DNA of 64,000 nucleotides from Pelodera strongyloides (GCA_036852015.1 JAANDG010000379.1:62001-126000); one strand, 5' to 3'; numbered from the stretch's first letter, positions 49,244-61,805 are shown. The notes: a model not told the origin generated them from the letters alone. Numbers and translations: made by a program.

Positions 49244-51721
49244 TTATGGCTGCCAGGCGAGAGCGTACTGTCCGTCCTTCTCAACCTTGCAGGTCTTGCC
49301 TTCCTAAAAACGGAAAACAAATTAGTTTGTGAAGTTTCTATAGGTTAAAGCGGAATAGCATGTGGTTTTGAAACATATTTTTCTAAGTACTTATGTATTA
49401 TATACTAATTGTCTGTGCGCGTGCGAACCGGAAGGGCACAGACTACATATAATGCACGGGAATGCAGTTGTTCAGCGTGCGTTTCGCAACACACGCACAT
49501 TACCACTGTAAGGTTACATCTTGCGCATTGTGCACGCTGGTGCGTAGAGTGTTCTCGGTTCTCCAACCTTTATCTTTTTAGAAAGTAGCACCAATGGTGG
49601 CAGTAAAGTTCTTGGCGATTGGACATCCTACTTGACACTTGTTTTTGGAAGTCTTATAACATGGATACAGAGCCAGAAATCGTCTCTGCGGTTAACGCTT
49701 AGGCCAGGTAAAAAGAAACAGCTGCTCGTTTTGAGTCACAGCAGAAAAACAACCGGAATATCATTTCCAATACCCACCTTGAAGTGTGATTTGTATGCGA
49801 AATCATCAAGAGCGACCACAGTTTCGAATTTTCCTCCAAGTGATCCCTCAGCCGATTTTTGAATGCTGTCCGCGGCACCGAGAAGATCGCCTCCTGCTAA
49901 AATGCGGAAAATAATGATTGAGACACTTCAACATAAGTTTACTGTATAATTGTAGAGTGTTTCGGAAAAACTCCTCAATCCGCATTTCCTTGTATAATTT
50001 GTTTGTAATTTTATATGCATGTTTCACCCCAGTCAGATCATACAGCTATATACATATTTGGTCCCTACCTAGTAAGTACTCTCGCGTTGTGAAGCGCGGG
50101 GTCTTAGGGTTCCCTTTGGTTGACGTTCTTTCCTTGTATTGATTGTTAACCAATAAACCGTTATTATTAAGTGAGCAAGGTGTTTTCCCTGGGCTCGACA
50201 TCACTACGAAAATCGAAATTCTATCCAATAATAATTTTTAAGTTGATTTGCTTACACGCCATGGCTGACATCATTGATTGCTCCAGCTCCTTGTTGCAGC
50301 ATGTGAAACCTGAACAATGATAGTTAAGTTAATAATATATTGTTTATTGATTATTCACACCGTTTATTGGTTATTATGGGCTTCTTATAGCAAAACAGAG
50401 CAAAACAGCTTCAGTGTTTATCTTTCTGTTTTGTCCGATGGCAGAAAGTAAATCAGAGTTAGTTTATTTTCTTCGAAATTCCAATGTTGGTGCACATTGC
50501 ACATTGACGTATTTGGTTTTGTCTTGCATTCAATCTTCACGTAATATGGCGTCTACTGCCCTGGACGAGACTGCGAACTAGTCCTGCTAACATTTTACAC
50601 GGGCGAGGAAAGGGTAGTGAGACCTAAGGTCGGAAATGGGAAATAGTATTGTTGCGTACACTAGGTGGATTGTAAAGAGAATGACTGATGTTTATGATAA
50701 TTGAAGTCAGCGAATTACGGGAAAGCGACGATGGAAAACGATAATACAACCCCGACAGTACATATAAAGAGGGGGGCTCCCCGCCCTAACATTTTTGAAA
50801 ACAAACTACCATGTTTGCTATAGTTTACTGTGAGTTTCCAGCTTAGCATCCTAAGTTTTCTATCCAAACAAAAGTCATAATAGGTGCAAATCGAATTCAC
50901 ATAATGCACGAGACCATTTGGATCCTTATTAATTTTTGTATAAGCGCCATTTCACACGGATTACGTGCTGTAATATAATGACCGTTAACGTACATGTGTT
51001 TTAGGAGTTTGTTTTCTGACATATATAATACATACATCGGTCTCAGGGAAAGTACGTTCGAGTGAACACATTAATGATCCAATTAGCCGTCTAATTGTTC
51101 GCGTTAATGAACTTTGGCGAAAGCGAAACACAGAAACAGGAAAATTGGAATGGTATGCGGCGCGCGCTTTTTTCTCGAGTTTATTCCAACAATGGCAATG
51201 GCAGCAGCACACTTACAATGACAAGGCCACGGCTAGCTAGAGGCTAAATGTTAATTAGATGACTTGTGGAAATAACCATCTATTGATCTATTGGACCTTT
51301 CGTTGGACACTTGGACATTTGTTATTTGCAAACTTCCTTGGTAGGCATAAGATGCTTTTTTTAGGGCAAGTTTAAAAAATGGGAGATTTTCTCCTCGAAT
51401 GTTCTTTTTGACGATTTTGAGGCTATATCAAAAAGGCCTACCGCCCAGGGAGGAAATTCTCGCGTAGAAAACAGTGTCCCGTGCAAACGTACATGTTATT
51501 CTGTTACTTCTAGAGCTACCACTCTCACGTATCTCGAGTAACCAAAAGTGTGATGTCATTTTAAATTCCGTCATAGGGCTGCTGGGAAGCTAGCAGAGTC
51601 TCAAGTGTATTATAGGGTCTTATAATTACAACTATGACCAACCCGAGTCGTTGATGTAGCAATTGTCTTGAGCGAGAGCCAGGACAGCCACGCAGGCGAG
51701 GAGTGCTACTCGAACGAACAT
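49244..51721 (-). CDS. ground-like domain secreted protein
   Basis: Exons in transcript order on the minus strand: 51721-51643, 50309-50256, 49896-49778, 49303-49244; 312 bases, 103 aa. Residues 1-18 (MFVRVALLACVAVLALAQ) are a signal peptide. The rest is one complete ground-like domain: CYINDSGFTCCNKELEQ at the start with the CC pair, a helical middle, FETVVALDDFAYKSHFK, and EGKTCKVEKDGQYALAWQP at the end. These match the family pattern of a conserved CC, an FE.V...DFA strand and a C-terminal C with dG.Y.lA. Ground-like proteins are small nematode secreted proteins related to Hedgehog-like (warthog, groundhog) families and are linked to cuticle and epithelia. The first intron is 1.3 kb. An alternative last exon may exist at 49578-49652. 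No Hint domain is present. Confidence 0.9.
49345..49495. mobile_element. foldback element, family F, copy 4 (decayed)
   Basis: TTAAAGCGGAATAGCATGTG at the left and a partial partner GTGCGTTTCGCAACACACG at the right. Weakly paired. Lies in intron 3 of the ground-like gene. Confidence 0.4.
49578..49652 (-). CDS. possible alternative last exon of the ground-like gene
   Basis: Inside intron 3, after an acceptor-like TTATAAG, a 25-codon frame in the right phase reads TSKNKCQVGCPIAKNF... and ends ATIGATF-stop. Splicing exon 3 to it would replace the usual tail with a different cysteine-bearing tail. The acceptor is poor in pyrimidines, so this may be a relic or chance. Confidence 0.3.
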   Translation of the reverse strand, partial: TSKNKCQVGCPIAKNFTATIGATF

Positions 51722-51728
51722 ACTCTGT
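51722..51728 (-). promoter_or_regulatory. probable trans-splice acceptor of the ground-like gene
   Basis: On the minus strand TTTACAG precedes AGTATG, placing an AG acceptor three bases before the start codon. No upstream exon is evident. Confidence 0.45.
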
Positions 51729-54194
51729 AAATTAGATTATTGTAAGAAATCTAGGCTGGCTTAGAGCTCCTAACATCAGTGAAAAAAAATAATCTTCTAA
51801 AATATAAACAATTGTACACTAAAGACGCAAAGGTTAGAAAAACGCAGGAAGAGAAATTCTGTCACAGTATAGAATATCAGAAGTAGACAGTAAGAAGGAC
51901 GATATACTCACATTTGAGTTTTGAACGGGACGCTCAGTTATTAATATGTTAATATGTATACAGAGAAAATGTTGAAAGAAGATGGGAAGGAACGGTCTAC
52001 AATTCATTTTTGCTTAATTTATTTCTGATTCTACTAATTTAGTGGACCTTCTCGCGACTGTGAATGCTTCTAAAAGGAACAAGTGTTACTTGGTCTTGAC
52101 TGTGATTATATGTTTGCTGGAGCGACTGTGAGATGTTTAGGAAGACGTCAAAGGTCCAGGTTCTAACAATGTGTATTTACACTTATTTGTAGTTCAATTA
52201 TTGCCAAGAAAACCATGAGTTTCAACATGGGAAGAGATGGAATTATTGGTGAATTAGTTTCTAATAAGGAGCAGGGCAATTAATTGGCGGCTTGCATCGG
52301 TTGAGACGGCCTTGTATGGCTGCGGGGGCGAGGTCTGCGGGAGTCTTGAGCCCTGAGGGAGGCGAGGGTGCGCACAGTAGTATTCTACTTATGGGGGCGT
52401 GCCCGGCCAGGTGCTGCTAGCCTGCAGAACTGGTTGACTTTGCCGCAGGCATAGAAAAAGAATGAGCGAGAGAGATGGGCACTTTTTTCTCTGCTTCTTT
52501 AATTCTACATAGTCTCTGCACTCTTATACCCCTCACCTCTATCTCCATTTCACACTGTTGCGAAGCGCGCACATTTTAAACAATACAATTAAAAAAGTTG
52601 CCAAACACAAGACACGGAAAAAGATAGCAGAGCGCGATTAGCGTCATGTAGTTTATTGTTCGTTTATGCGTTAATGAAAACGATGTTGTGATTAAACAGG
52701 ATATGGCCGAGTGCTTTGAGCGATTTCAATCGTAGCCCGTGCGTAGTTCTCAATTGAGCTCTGCATCTGCATCCCCCTTAAAACCCCAATTAGTCTAATA
52801 ACTTTGATTAAGGAATTAGTTTACCAGTTCCAGGCTTCCGGGATAAAAAAAATACTGTAATGAAAATCCATCAGGTGTTTTTACGGAGAGAGCAAATACA
52901 CAACTCTATACCACGGCAAGCTTTTGCGAATTCTATTCTAATTCACATTTTCACATTGTCTCACAATTACCCGGGAAACTTTTATTTGACGCACCATGAT
53001 GTGTAGTGATTGATGCCAACTTGCACGCAAAAGTTTCTCCGTGATTCCAGTACAAAATAATTGTTTCTACATTACAGCCGTATAGCTTGCAGCGGGAAAC
53101 ACTAGTTGCACATTTGTGTCAAACTTGCACAGTGTCAACACCTATTTTCAAAGTAGCCAACTTCTTTTTTGTTTCTGTAATTAACCTTCCAATGAATCAA
53201 CCTTTGAATAACCTTTACCAATAATAACTTCCAAAGTGCTTCGGTTTGATTTTTTGTTTTGTTTGGCTTTTTCTTCGTAAATCCTCTACGATCGAGCACA
53301 GCGGGCGATTTTGCGCTCACTTTTCACGGAACAATTTTGAGATTTGTAGAAATTGGGGATTTCTAAAGATTGAAAATTCCTCGGAAAGTAATAGAAACGG
53401 AGCAATACCCCAACTTTAGGATTGAACAAACGGATGCAAAGACACCAGTTTCCATTATTGAATTTGGTACAAATGAACAAACATCTAGCTTTTCCACGCG
53501 TCCATCAACAACTACTGCATAGGGTGCATAGGTTATAAATTCGTCTTTCTTTTCTTATAGTTTTCAAGTCTGGCTGTCTCACGCATAAGTTCGAAGAAGT
53601 TCACTCGCTTCACAGGTACATACATCAGCAGTCTCGTATCAGGTGCCGTTCACTTCGCATGTCTGAAAGACTCGTAGCACTGAAAAAGCGAGACAAGCAA
53701 GGCCATTGTTAAATGACACGAAATATGGACTTGGTTGTGTTTGTTGAGAGGACAAAAGACAAAAGGAAAACCTGGACACATTAGGCATTCACGTCTCGCA
53801 CCACAAAAGAGACTGCCATTTACCTCAAGGTCGACAGAAAGTGAGAAGCTAAGAGAGTGAGAGAGAGAAGGGGAGAGAGAGTGAAAGTAAAGGAGAAGAA
53901 TGAGGAAGAGAGTGAGAGAAAGTGTGGAAAATATAAGGGAGAGAGAGAGAGAGGGAGGGAGGGAAAGAATAAGAAGGGAGAGAACTTTGAAATTAAACGC
54001 TTGCTAAAACAGCCTTCGTCGTTGAGAGTACAGGGATGCCTCAAAGTCTTGAGTTTGTCAAGACAGAAGGAACTTCGCTGTCCTTCGATTATGGTATTCA
54101 CGTCATTATACCTTCATTAATTGACACTATAGGGCCTAAGCGAATCATCATGTCGACCCGTAATGAAGAAGGAGAAAAAATCGATACTATAAAC
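51729..54194. other. intergenic, no gene recognised
   Basis: This includes the presumed promoter of the ground-like gene, a GC-rich stretch at about 52280-52440 of unknown nature, and a GA-rich simple repeat at 53846-53965. I see no exon chain on either strand. Confidence 0.5.
53846..53965. repeat. (GA)n simple repeat
   Basis: GAGAGA tracts with AGTGAGAGA and GGGAGGGAGG interruptions. The open frames on both strands are low complexity. Confidence 0.88.
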
Positions 54195-54570
54195 TTAAAG
54201 GGACAAGCCCGCGATACGTTCATAGTGGCTATCAAGCATTTTTATTACAATATATACAAACTAAATTTCACATTTATTTGCAATGGAAAACTTTTTTCCG
54301 ATGCGCTCAGCTTAAATGTATACCGTAAAGCCGCAAATATCCTTGTCGTCAATGCAAATTTATCGTGAAATTATAATGCGATGAAAATTTGCATATATAG
54401 CTTTGAAATCTGCAGTTTTATGGTATACATATGCGTTGAGCGCATTGGAAAAAGTTGTCTAGGGCGAATATTGGTGAAATTTAGTTTATATATATTGTTA
54501 TAAAAATGCTTGATAGTCATTATGAACGTATCGTAAATATAGGCTTATTTTGATGGGCCTGTCGCTTTAA
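54195..54570. mobile_element. TTAA foldback element, family C, copy 1
   Basis: TTAA at 54195 and 54567. Left AGGGACAAGCCCGCGATACG, right TTTTGATGGGCCTGTCGCT. Interior TTTATTACAATATATACAAA and its inverted copy. Confidence 0.87.
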
Positions 54571-54681
54571 CTAATTTGTATGACGCATGCCCCTCTTATT
54601 CTAACAGATCACACCGCTACAGGTTACAGATCGGATTCTATGCAGTTGTACTGAACGCGGTCGACAGAGGGTATTACGGAC

Positions 54682-55077
54682 TTAAAGGGACAAGCCCATC
54701 AAAGTAAACCTATATTTACGATACGTTCATAATGATTATAAAGCAATTTTATTACAATATATACAAACCAAATTTCACCTTCATTCACCCTGGGAAACTT
54801 TTTTCCGATGCACTCAACGCATATGTGTACCGTAAAACGAAAATATCCAAGCTGCATATGCAAATTTATCGTAAAATTAGACTGCGATCAAAATTTGCGT
54901 ATACGGCTTTGAAATTTGCAGCTTTATGGTATACATATGAGTTGAGCGCATCGGAAAAAAGTGTCCCAGGGTGAATGAAGGTGAAATTTGGTTTGTATAT
55001 ATTGTAATAAAAATGATTTGTAAACAGTATGAACATCTCGTAAACATAGGTTTAATTTGATGGGCCTGTCCCTTTAA
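54682..55077. mobile_element. TTAA foldback element, family C, copy 2
   Basis: TTAA at 54682 and 55074. Ends AGGGACAAGCCCATCAAAGT and TTGATGGGCCTGTCCCT. The arms pair almost throughout. Shares its right TTAA with copy 3. Confidence 0.9.
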
Positions 55078-55537
55078 AGGGACAGGCTCATCAAAATAAA
55101 CGGATATTCACGATTTCTTCTTATTTTTTTATTAATGTTGTTTATTACAATATAAACAAACTAAATTTTATCGACATTCACCCTGGGGAACTTTTTTCCG
55201 ACGAGCTCAACGTATATTGCTACCGTTGCCTGGCCCTTCCTCTCGTTGCCTATCCGCTCTGATTGTCTGCTCTCTGGGTGTGCGCAGTCCTTTTTTCTCT
55301 GGTCTCTGGCGCCTTTTTATTGAGCGTACTCTCTCATACTTAATGCTACTGGCTGTGTTCCAACATACGCAAGTAAAAGATTTATTAGGACTAAATTGAT
55401 GCAGCTACGGTACCCTTATAAGTTGGGCTCGTCGTAAAAAAGTTCCCGGGGTGTGTATATATTGTAATAAACGCTGCTAATAAAAAATAGCATGAAATCG
55501 TAAATATATGTTTATTTTGATGGACCTGTCCCTTTAA
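55074..55537. mobile_element. TTAA foldback element, family C, copy 3
   Basis: TTAA at 55074 and 55534. Ends AGGGACAGGCTCATCAAAAT and TTTTGATGGACCTGTCCCT. The middle (about 55220-55400) differs from copies 1 and 2, so the family tolerates exchange of its centre. Confidence 0.88.
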
Positions 55538-57490
55538 CCATGTTAGTTCAGCTTTCTTCCGCGTTTGTGTTTTGCGTTCGTCGGCTGACGAAATCTTTTG
55601 TTGGTAGCGTTCCCTTTTTGAATTATATCGGTGTCCTGTCGTTTCATAAAAAGTTCGCGGCAAGGGCAGCGTGTGTGCAAAGCGAGCGAAATCGCTAATT
55701 TTGCGCTGGGCGTGCTATTTCACCGGCGGAAGACTCCTTTTTGCCAGTTTCATTGTGCTCATCAAATGTGGACATTAATGGAGTCTGACGGCTAATTGCA
55801 AAGACATAAAGGTATTAAGTCAGTGAGGCTTTGTTCTTTATTTTATTATTTCCTAAGTTACATCAGAGAAGGGAGTACGTCACAACATGTGTAATTGAGC
55901 CAACACTTTGTGCTATCATAATTGGTATCTCGGCGTCTGGTACAGGAAGAAAAGTGCCTGGAAAATTGCGCCTTTCTAATCATAACTCAATAAAACCAAA
56001 AAGGGCTACGCGATTTGTGGTTTGTGGCCTGTCTTGTCATTTATAGTCCTAAAAGTCCTAAGAAACTGTTCTCCAATTGATTTTACTGTAATGATGGTCA
56101 ATTGATGGTTAATTGTTTGTGAAGCTGATTGAGTAATCATAGATGTCTATCCCGGATATGCGCTTAATCGCAATCGCTCACTTTTGACATGATAAACAAC
56201 TTTCGACTAACCCAACAAGTTCGGCTTGCCTCTCTAATAGAGAACTGTAATGTACAGTATCATTAACTAAGCGCGCGAAACTATTTTTATTCAAATTAGT
56301 TAACACGAAACTTGATATATGCAACATTAGTAAGACAAGCCGTGTTATGCTGCGGACAAGATGAAGAGCTTGGGGAAGAGGTCACGGTGGTAAAATTAGA
56401 AAGGTATCTATTGATAAACCCATAGTCATAGTACTAATAGTTTTTAGCCGTGTAAAATAGTATTTGTAGAAGACGTGTTGGATTCAACATCTCGCCATTA
56501 TGTACAGGCTCCTTGAGAGGACGCGGTCACCCTTTTGCCCCTTCTGGACACGTGGTGGTTGTATATCTGAATAATATGTAGAATATTGTGTTTGATAATT
56601 TTTTTACAGGAAATACGGCATCACCGAGTAAAACGGCGACGAAACATAGTGTTCCTAGACCATTATCCACCGTAACCCTTATCGCAATCATTTAGCAAAG
56701 ACCGATTTTCCTTATTCCTTTGCTTTGCACTCTCTTGTCGGGACTCTCCGAAAAACGTGTGGTACTACACGTCTTTTACAAATACTATTTTTACACGACT
56801 AAAAATTTGGGGGATATCTTTTAATTTGGGGGATATCTCGCTTGCATTATTGTAACATTTGGCTTATTTTGGGTTACTGTGGGGGCTTGGGGCATTGCAT
56901 TGGGCCACTTTTTTTCCTCGGTGGATTGCTCGCTGAAAACTGCTTTTTTTGTCTGATTTATTTCGACGTTGTGTTGTACATTATTTCCAGATAAAAACAC
57001 AAAGTACACATAAGGTACAAAAAGGTGACTTTAAAAGTAGAAAATGGCAATTGGGCGGCAACCAAGCTTACCAGGGAACCATACCGACCACAGGACCAAG
57101 AAAAAAAAACTTTTTTTTCTTGTTTTATATGTAAACGGTAGAGTTTTTATGCTGATTACGAATCAAAACAGTTAGCTGCGAACTCTCGGATCGGAAGTAA
57201 AAACATTATGTGCCTTCAAATGTGCGATGCCATTCAATAGAATTCCTTCACGTTTCGATAATGTTTTCCATTGTTCATGTTTCCTAGATTATTATCTCCG
57301 AGATAAGCTCATTTGGAGCAATGTTATATGTGTATTTAATTTCCTAGGATATAGAAAACAGAGCATTAGCCACCAACTGACGTCAACGAAAAATGTGGCG
57401 GGCAAGCGGCAACGTTACGGCGTACAACATGTGGCATGCGTCTGTCGTTTTTCGTCGGTGTGTTTCGGATGCTTTCCTACTGTATCTTAC
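55538..57490. other. intergenic, no gene recognised
   Basis: Unique AT-rich sequence with one foldback element at 56441-56806 and a short duplication TTTGGGGGATATCT at 56808 and 56825. No coding exons or RNA genes were recognised. Confidence 0.5.
56441..56806. mobile_element. foldback element without TTAA edges
   Basis: TTTTTAGCCGTGTAAAATAG followed by TATTTGTAGAAGACGTG at the left. CACGTCTTTTACAAATA with CTATTTTTACACGACTAAAAA at the right. TIR of about 38 bases. Confidence 0.8.
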
Positions 57491-57493
57491 TCA

Positions 57494-57760
57494 CTGACGA
57501 AACTCGGGTGGTGGGCGGCGAAAAAAAGGGAGTTCTCCCGGGTTTCGCCCAGTTATCGTCGGACTCCGGGCCAGTGCTACCCTTTCGACTACCCTTTCGC
57601 GAAAACTGGGCGAAAGCGCCGAGCACCCTTTTTTTTCTGCATAGATTTCACATTTTCGTTAGGTCGGTGCGTCGCCCTTTTTCTGACGAAGACTCTACGA
57701 AGTGCGCGGCGAAACCTGGGCGAACCCCCTTTTTTGCCGCACACCAGCCGAGTTTCACGT
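57494..57760. mobile_element. foldback element, family K, copy 1
   Basis: ACGAAACTCGGGTGGTG and GGCGGCGAAAAAAAGG at the left; CCTTTTTTGCCGC and CACCAGCCGAGTTTCACG at the right. GC-rich interior with repeated TTTCGCC and GGCGAAA motifs. The long open frames here come from these repeats. Confidence 0.8.
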
Positions 57761-59111
57761 TGCCCTTGCATTTACAACGTGCATTAATTTTGTAATGAAG
57801 TTCCTTGTTGCGTATAGACACAAAGCTAGCTAATCCCCTTGTTGGAGATGAGTATATGATTGTGATGTCTTTTATATATCCGTAGTACGTTGTTCTGTAC
57901 ATATCGTTGTACTTATTTATTCGATTGTTTACGTAAGATAAAGATTTCCAAATAAGCTCGGGAACAAATGTATTTTTGTGCAGTTTCAAAATTAATGGGA
58001 AGGCAGGCTCACGACAGAACAACTATAGTCTACAGTGTATTTTTTTATGTACCTGCCATCTGCGATTCGAATAATAAAAACCAGATTTCATGAAATTAAA
58101 ATTAAGCGACTACCAACCAAAACTTTGGATATAGGTAAAGTAGGCCTTTCTACGCGGCAGCGATATGTCCGTGCGGTCTCTTTTTGCCAAATAACTTGCT
58201 AAATTTTACGTTTCAAGCAACGATGTAGACGTATTATGGTCGCGCAGTTTACCCGCATAATCCGAGTATTTCCTGTAAAACAACTTTCTTGCGAGCCTGA
58301 TGCTTTTATGCGACAACAAGCAAAGCACATAATCTTCCATTAGAATGGCTTTCGTTAAACTGGATGAGACACGTCGGATACAAATCTACGTAGATGTTAT
58401 CGCCCACTACTTGTATCTTTAGCGGACTACTATTTCATTCGTCTGTATTTTATACCAAACAAACCCGAGCTCAGATCCTCAGATGAACGAAAACGAGTTC
58501 TTGGGGGATTTGTAAATGAAATGTGTGTTCGAAACATTAAAATGACATAACATTAAATCGAACATTACAATTTTTCGGGCCAGCTTTATTAAATTTTAAT
58601 CAGGCCCTAAAACTTGAACACATCACAACGTTTCCCTTGTAGTCCGTGGGAAATTTTTCACTACATATGGTGTACGGGTGTACCCACAGCCTGAAAACAA
58701 GGCCCAGTCTATGTACAATAAAGGCTCCATGCCATTATAAAGGCTCCATACTGTGTAATAATAATATATGAATACCACTTTATTCAGACATACAATCATC
58801 ACACATAGACTTAAGTTAAGCATGTAGAATCCAGGGTCCCGTTTGCTCTCGAAGTCGGGGATCTTCATTTGCTTCAATCAAAGGCGGTGTCTCTTAGCCG
58901 ATGTATGTTATGTTATGTTATGTTATGTGTCCCATAGAGTGAAGTAGACAGTAGAATGCGGTGATCACGCCGCGAATTAAGGGCAAATATCCCATATCCG
59001 CAACAATTTTATTTTTTTATACAAATGTTTGTTGCTTCATGCTTCGTAATCATTATTCGCTGCACTTCTTTTATACAAAAAAATCTAGAAAATGGAAAAA
59101 GCACAAATATA
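57761..59111. other. no gene recognised
   Basis: AT-rich DNA between two family K elements. A short TATGT pentamer repeat lies at 58903-58930. Nothing else is recognisable. Confidence 0.5.
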
Positions 59112-59424
59112 CACTGATGAAACTCGGTTGGTGGCGGCGAAAAAAAGGAGGTTCGCCCATGTTTCGCCGCGCACTTCGCCGAGTCTTTCCCGGCCAGGTC
59201 CGGCGAGTGCACTTGCACTGACCACCCTTTCGCGATGACCGGGCGAAGATTTCGCCAACGCGCCGCGCACCCTTTTTATCCCTGTCTCTATCTGCATAGA
59301 TTTCACATGTTGATCCGGTCGGTGCGCCTCCCTTTTTTGGGCATACCAGGCGATAGTCTGGCGAAGAGCGGGCGTAGTGTGCGGCGAAACCTTGGCGAAA
59401 CCTTTTTTGGCCGCGCACTCGCCT
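59112..59424. mobile_element. foldback element, family K, copy 2
   Basis: Left TGATGAAACTCGGTTGGTGG and GCGGCGAAAAAAAGGAG; right GGCGAAACCTTTTTTGGCCGC. The interior is rich in TTTCGCC and GGCGAAG like copy 1, but the right terminus is shortened. Confidence 0.75.
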
Positions 59425-60111
59425 TAAAAAAACAGACAGAAGCAAAATAACATTTTCAAAACAGCGAAACAGCGAGAGGAAAGTATGATGGAACAGAAAC
59501 ATCTGCTTATTTTGCTTATTTTTTTACTTTGTGCGGTTATGTTTTTATATGACCCATTTGGTTTTTACCTTTCCGTTTAATGATCGCGGCAGAAATCAAC
59601 TTAGCAATCCTTTACCAAATTCAATAATTAACTCTTTACTATACTGTTCGAAAATTAATTCAACTACCAACCAGAAGAGAAGAGTGAAGTACCACGGTGG
59701 ACCGTGGACCCCCACGATTTACAGCCACAATTTATTACTCTATCGTAAAAAGAGTTACTGTTGTAATTAAAAAACGTGTTTTTGGTTCTATTGAAATATA
59801 CAAAAAGATAAAAATTCAGAGTGTTGCAATTAGAATGACGGGTCAAAAAGAGAACAATTCATATTTTAACACCTTTCTGCAGCCATTGAATGCACAATAA
59901 CTTCTATAGCAGTCAGAAGTTTTCACGAAGTAATGTTTTCATTTCAAGCAGGATCAAACCAAATATTAGAATCATGTTATGAGAGAAGTAACTATTTTGG
60001 ACCGACCACGCACACCCCTCAATTTCTAACGTTTCCAACAAGGTAAGGTTGATCCTCCTTGTAATTAGGAATGTTAGTGTTTCAAAAAAATTCTAATGTT
60101 GTAGAAAACTG
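59425..60111. other. no gene recognised
   Basis: AT-rich unique sequence. GGTGGACCGTGGACCCCCACG near 59695 is a short self-complementary region. No exon chain is seen. Confidence 0.45.
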
Positions 60112-60375
60112 CTATGTTCTTCATTTGCAGTTTAGCGGAAATCATAATCCCATGTTTCCTCCCAAACTAGCGGGAAACGCGGGATTCCGTCCTTATTGCG
60201 AGCGCTAATCAAGGGCCTTGCCGCTAACACAAGGCCTTGCCTAATGTTTAATTGCGGGACATGATTGGCTAATCTGTCAGGAAACATGCGACTTTTCTTA
60301 TTGCGTGGGATTGGGTGCTAGCCTGCCAGGAAACGCGGGATTTATTTTTGTTTCGCGGGGCAGTAGAAGAACAGA
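60112..60375. repeat. dispersed repeat, copy 2 (AAACGCGGGATT family)
   Basis: Close relative of 33461-33733 in the same orientation, with scattered substitutions over the whole length. Confidence 0.85.
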
Positions 60376-60747
60376 GTGTACGCCTGCATTTAGGTACGGT
60401 GAATTCATGCCCATTCATCTGCTGTTTCCGTCCTTCATCGACCTTTCCGTTGTCTAGTAAACATTACCTAAAAATAAAATGAAATCTGAAAACTGCAATT
60501 TAATTTCAGTAATACGTGGTTGGGTTCCACATGAATAACTCTGCTAATTTTCTGCTATTGAAGAAAGGATTATATTTTTTCTAGCTACGCAGTTAACTAA
60601 ATGAAATAGAATAAGTTACAGGTGAAATTGTAATTCTAATAATTTACCTTTGAATAAATGTTGCGTCAATGCTATGGAGTTTCCACTTTCCACATTGCAT
60701 GGCTTATCAGTATCTTTTGTTTGCACTCGCATAGCCTCTGATTAGCA

Positions 60748-60870
60748 TTGTGCTGCCGCAATAAAAGCCGCGCACAACGCGCGAAACTAGTTACATTTGC
60801 TAACTGATAGGGTGATAACAGGATTGAGATACTGCCTAAGGGAGGCACCAGGCTGGCACTATTTAAGTCG
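60748..60870 (+). promoter_or_regulatory. candidate promoter of Arg-rich gene 1 (GATA sites and TATA-like box)
   Basis: TGCCGCAATAAAAG (60753), ACTGATAG (60803) and GTGATAAC (60812) precede a TATA-like TATTTAAG at 60860, 75 bases before the start codon. In nematodes GATA sites of this type drive intestinal and epidermal genes. Tissue assignment here is inference. Confidence 0.45.
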
Positions 60871-60934
60871 GATTTAGTAATGGTCCAGCAGCTTCCAGCT
60901 TTGTCCGTTCCATCTGGGCACTGAGCTCGGAACC

Positions 60935-61381
60935 ATGAAGACTTTGCTATTACTGTTTGCGGTGATAGCGGCCGCCTACTGTCTGCAGACGGGCGGCTCG
61001 CAAGAGGAGGAGGACTTCGAACACGATGTCGCCAAGAGAAACGCTGATATCATCGACTCTTCGGCAAACGGTGGATCTCACGTCATCGTCAAGCGAGGCC
61101 TCACCATTGCTCAGATCCGTGCCGCCAACCTTCGACGTCACCGACGCCTCCAGAGGATGAGACGCCAACGCCGTAGAAGAAGACTCCGTCGTATACGTAG
61201 AAGAAGACGCCAGAGAAGAAGACGTCAGCAGAGACAACGCCGACTCCGCCGCCAACGTCGCAGACGCATCCAGAGAAGGCGCAGGCTGCGCAGGCTCCGC
61301 CTTCGTCGTGCACGCCATCGCATCAATCAGCGCATCAATCAGCTCCGCGGACGCATCTGGAACATTGCAACCCGAGGATAA
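60935..61381 (+). CDS. Arg-rich secreted prepropeptide 1
   Basis: Single-exon frame of 148 aa. Residues 1-16 (MKTLLLLFAVIAAAYC) are a clear signal peptide. Residues 20-33 are acidic (SQEEEDFEHDV). KR occurs at 34-35 (AKRNADIID) and 53-54 (HVIVKR), both good proprotein-convertase sites. The predicted mature part, 55-148, has 48 Arg in 94 residues, with Q, L and I as main fillers, and ends NIATRG. The acidic pro-segment may neutralise the basic peptide during secretion. The final Gly after Arg could serve as an amide donor. The same plan is seen in the gene at 63149-63739. Possible roles are a cationic antimicrobial peptide, or a nucleic-acid- or heparan-binding secreted protein. A protamine-like nuclear role is less likely given the signal peptide. 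No known family is recognised. The start is supported by the signal peptide and the upstream TATA-like box. Confidence 0.85.
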   Translation: MKTLLLLFAVIAAAYCLQTGGSQEEEDFEHDVAKRNADIIDSSANGGSHVIVKRGLTIAQIRAANLRRHRRLQRMRRQRRRRRLRRIRRRRRQRRRRQQRQRRLRRQRRRRIQRRRRLRRLRLRRARHRINQRINQLRGRIWNIATRG

Positions 61382-61541
61382 AGAATACACTTCACCACCA
61401 AAACTTGATTTCTCTATTTATTTATTTGTGTTATTTATTGGAAGCCATAAACAATTGCAGCAATTATTTGTTTAACTACATACGCGCAATAATGCAGTCG
61501 TGCACAATTAAAAGGTAAACATGAACACACCAATGAACACA

Positions 61542-61805
61542 CCAGTCGGCTCACGCCGCCTGAGGCGACTTACATGGAAATATGAGTTTGCCCATAGTTT
61601 AGCATTATATGTCTATATGGCACGGCAACTAAAGACGGGTTTACTATGGTTTAAACAAAATCATTATTATTTCGTGAATGGGAAGCATACATTCGATTAA
61701 AACGTGGGCACATAGTATGTTTAACAATACGTGCATATCGACAATGTGTTTTTTTTCTATGTTGTGCGATAAGCCTCAGATTCTATTCAGAAATTTATGA
61801 AGAAA
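61542..61805 (-). mobile_element. Helitron-like element, 5' end uncertain
   Basis: The 3' end on the minus strand is CGCC-TCA-GGCG, then GGCGTGAGCCGACTGG before T, identical to the copy at 8191. The first 25 bases inside also match (ATTTCCATGTAAG). A worn TCTTATTTCTTCATAAA near 61805 may be the 5' end. Confidence 0.6.

Noticed and set aside
52280..52440. GC-rich stretch that might be an RNA gene
   Set aside because: No recognisable box elements, cloverleaf or known small RNA signature; left as unknown.
57227..58022. Frames of 119-186 codons on both strands
   Set aside because: They overlap the GC-rich family K foldback element; no domain, signal peptide or exon structure is visible.
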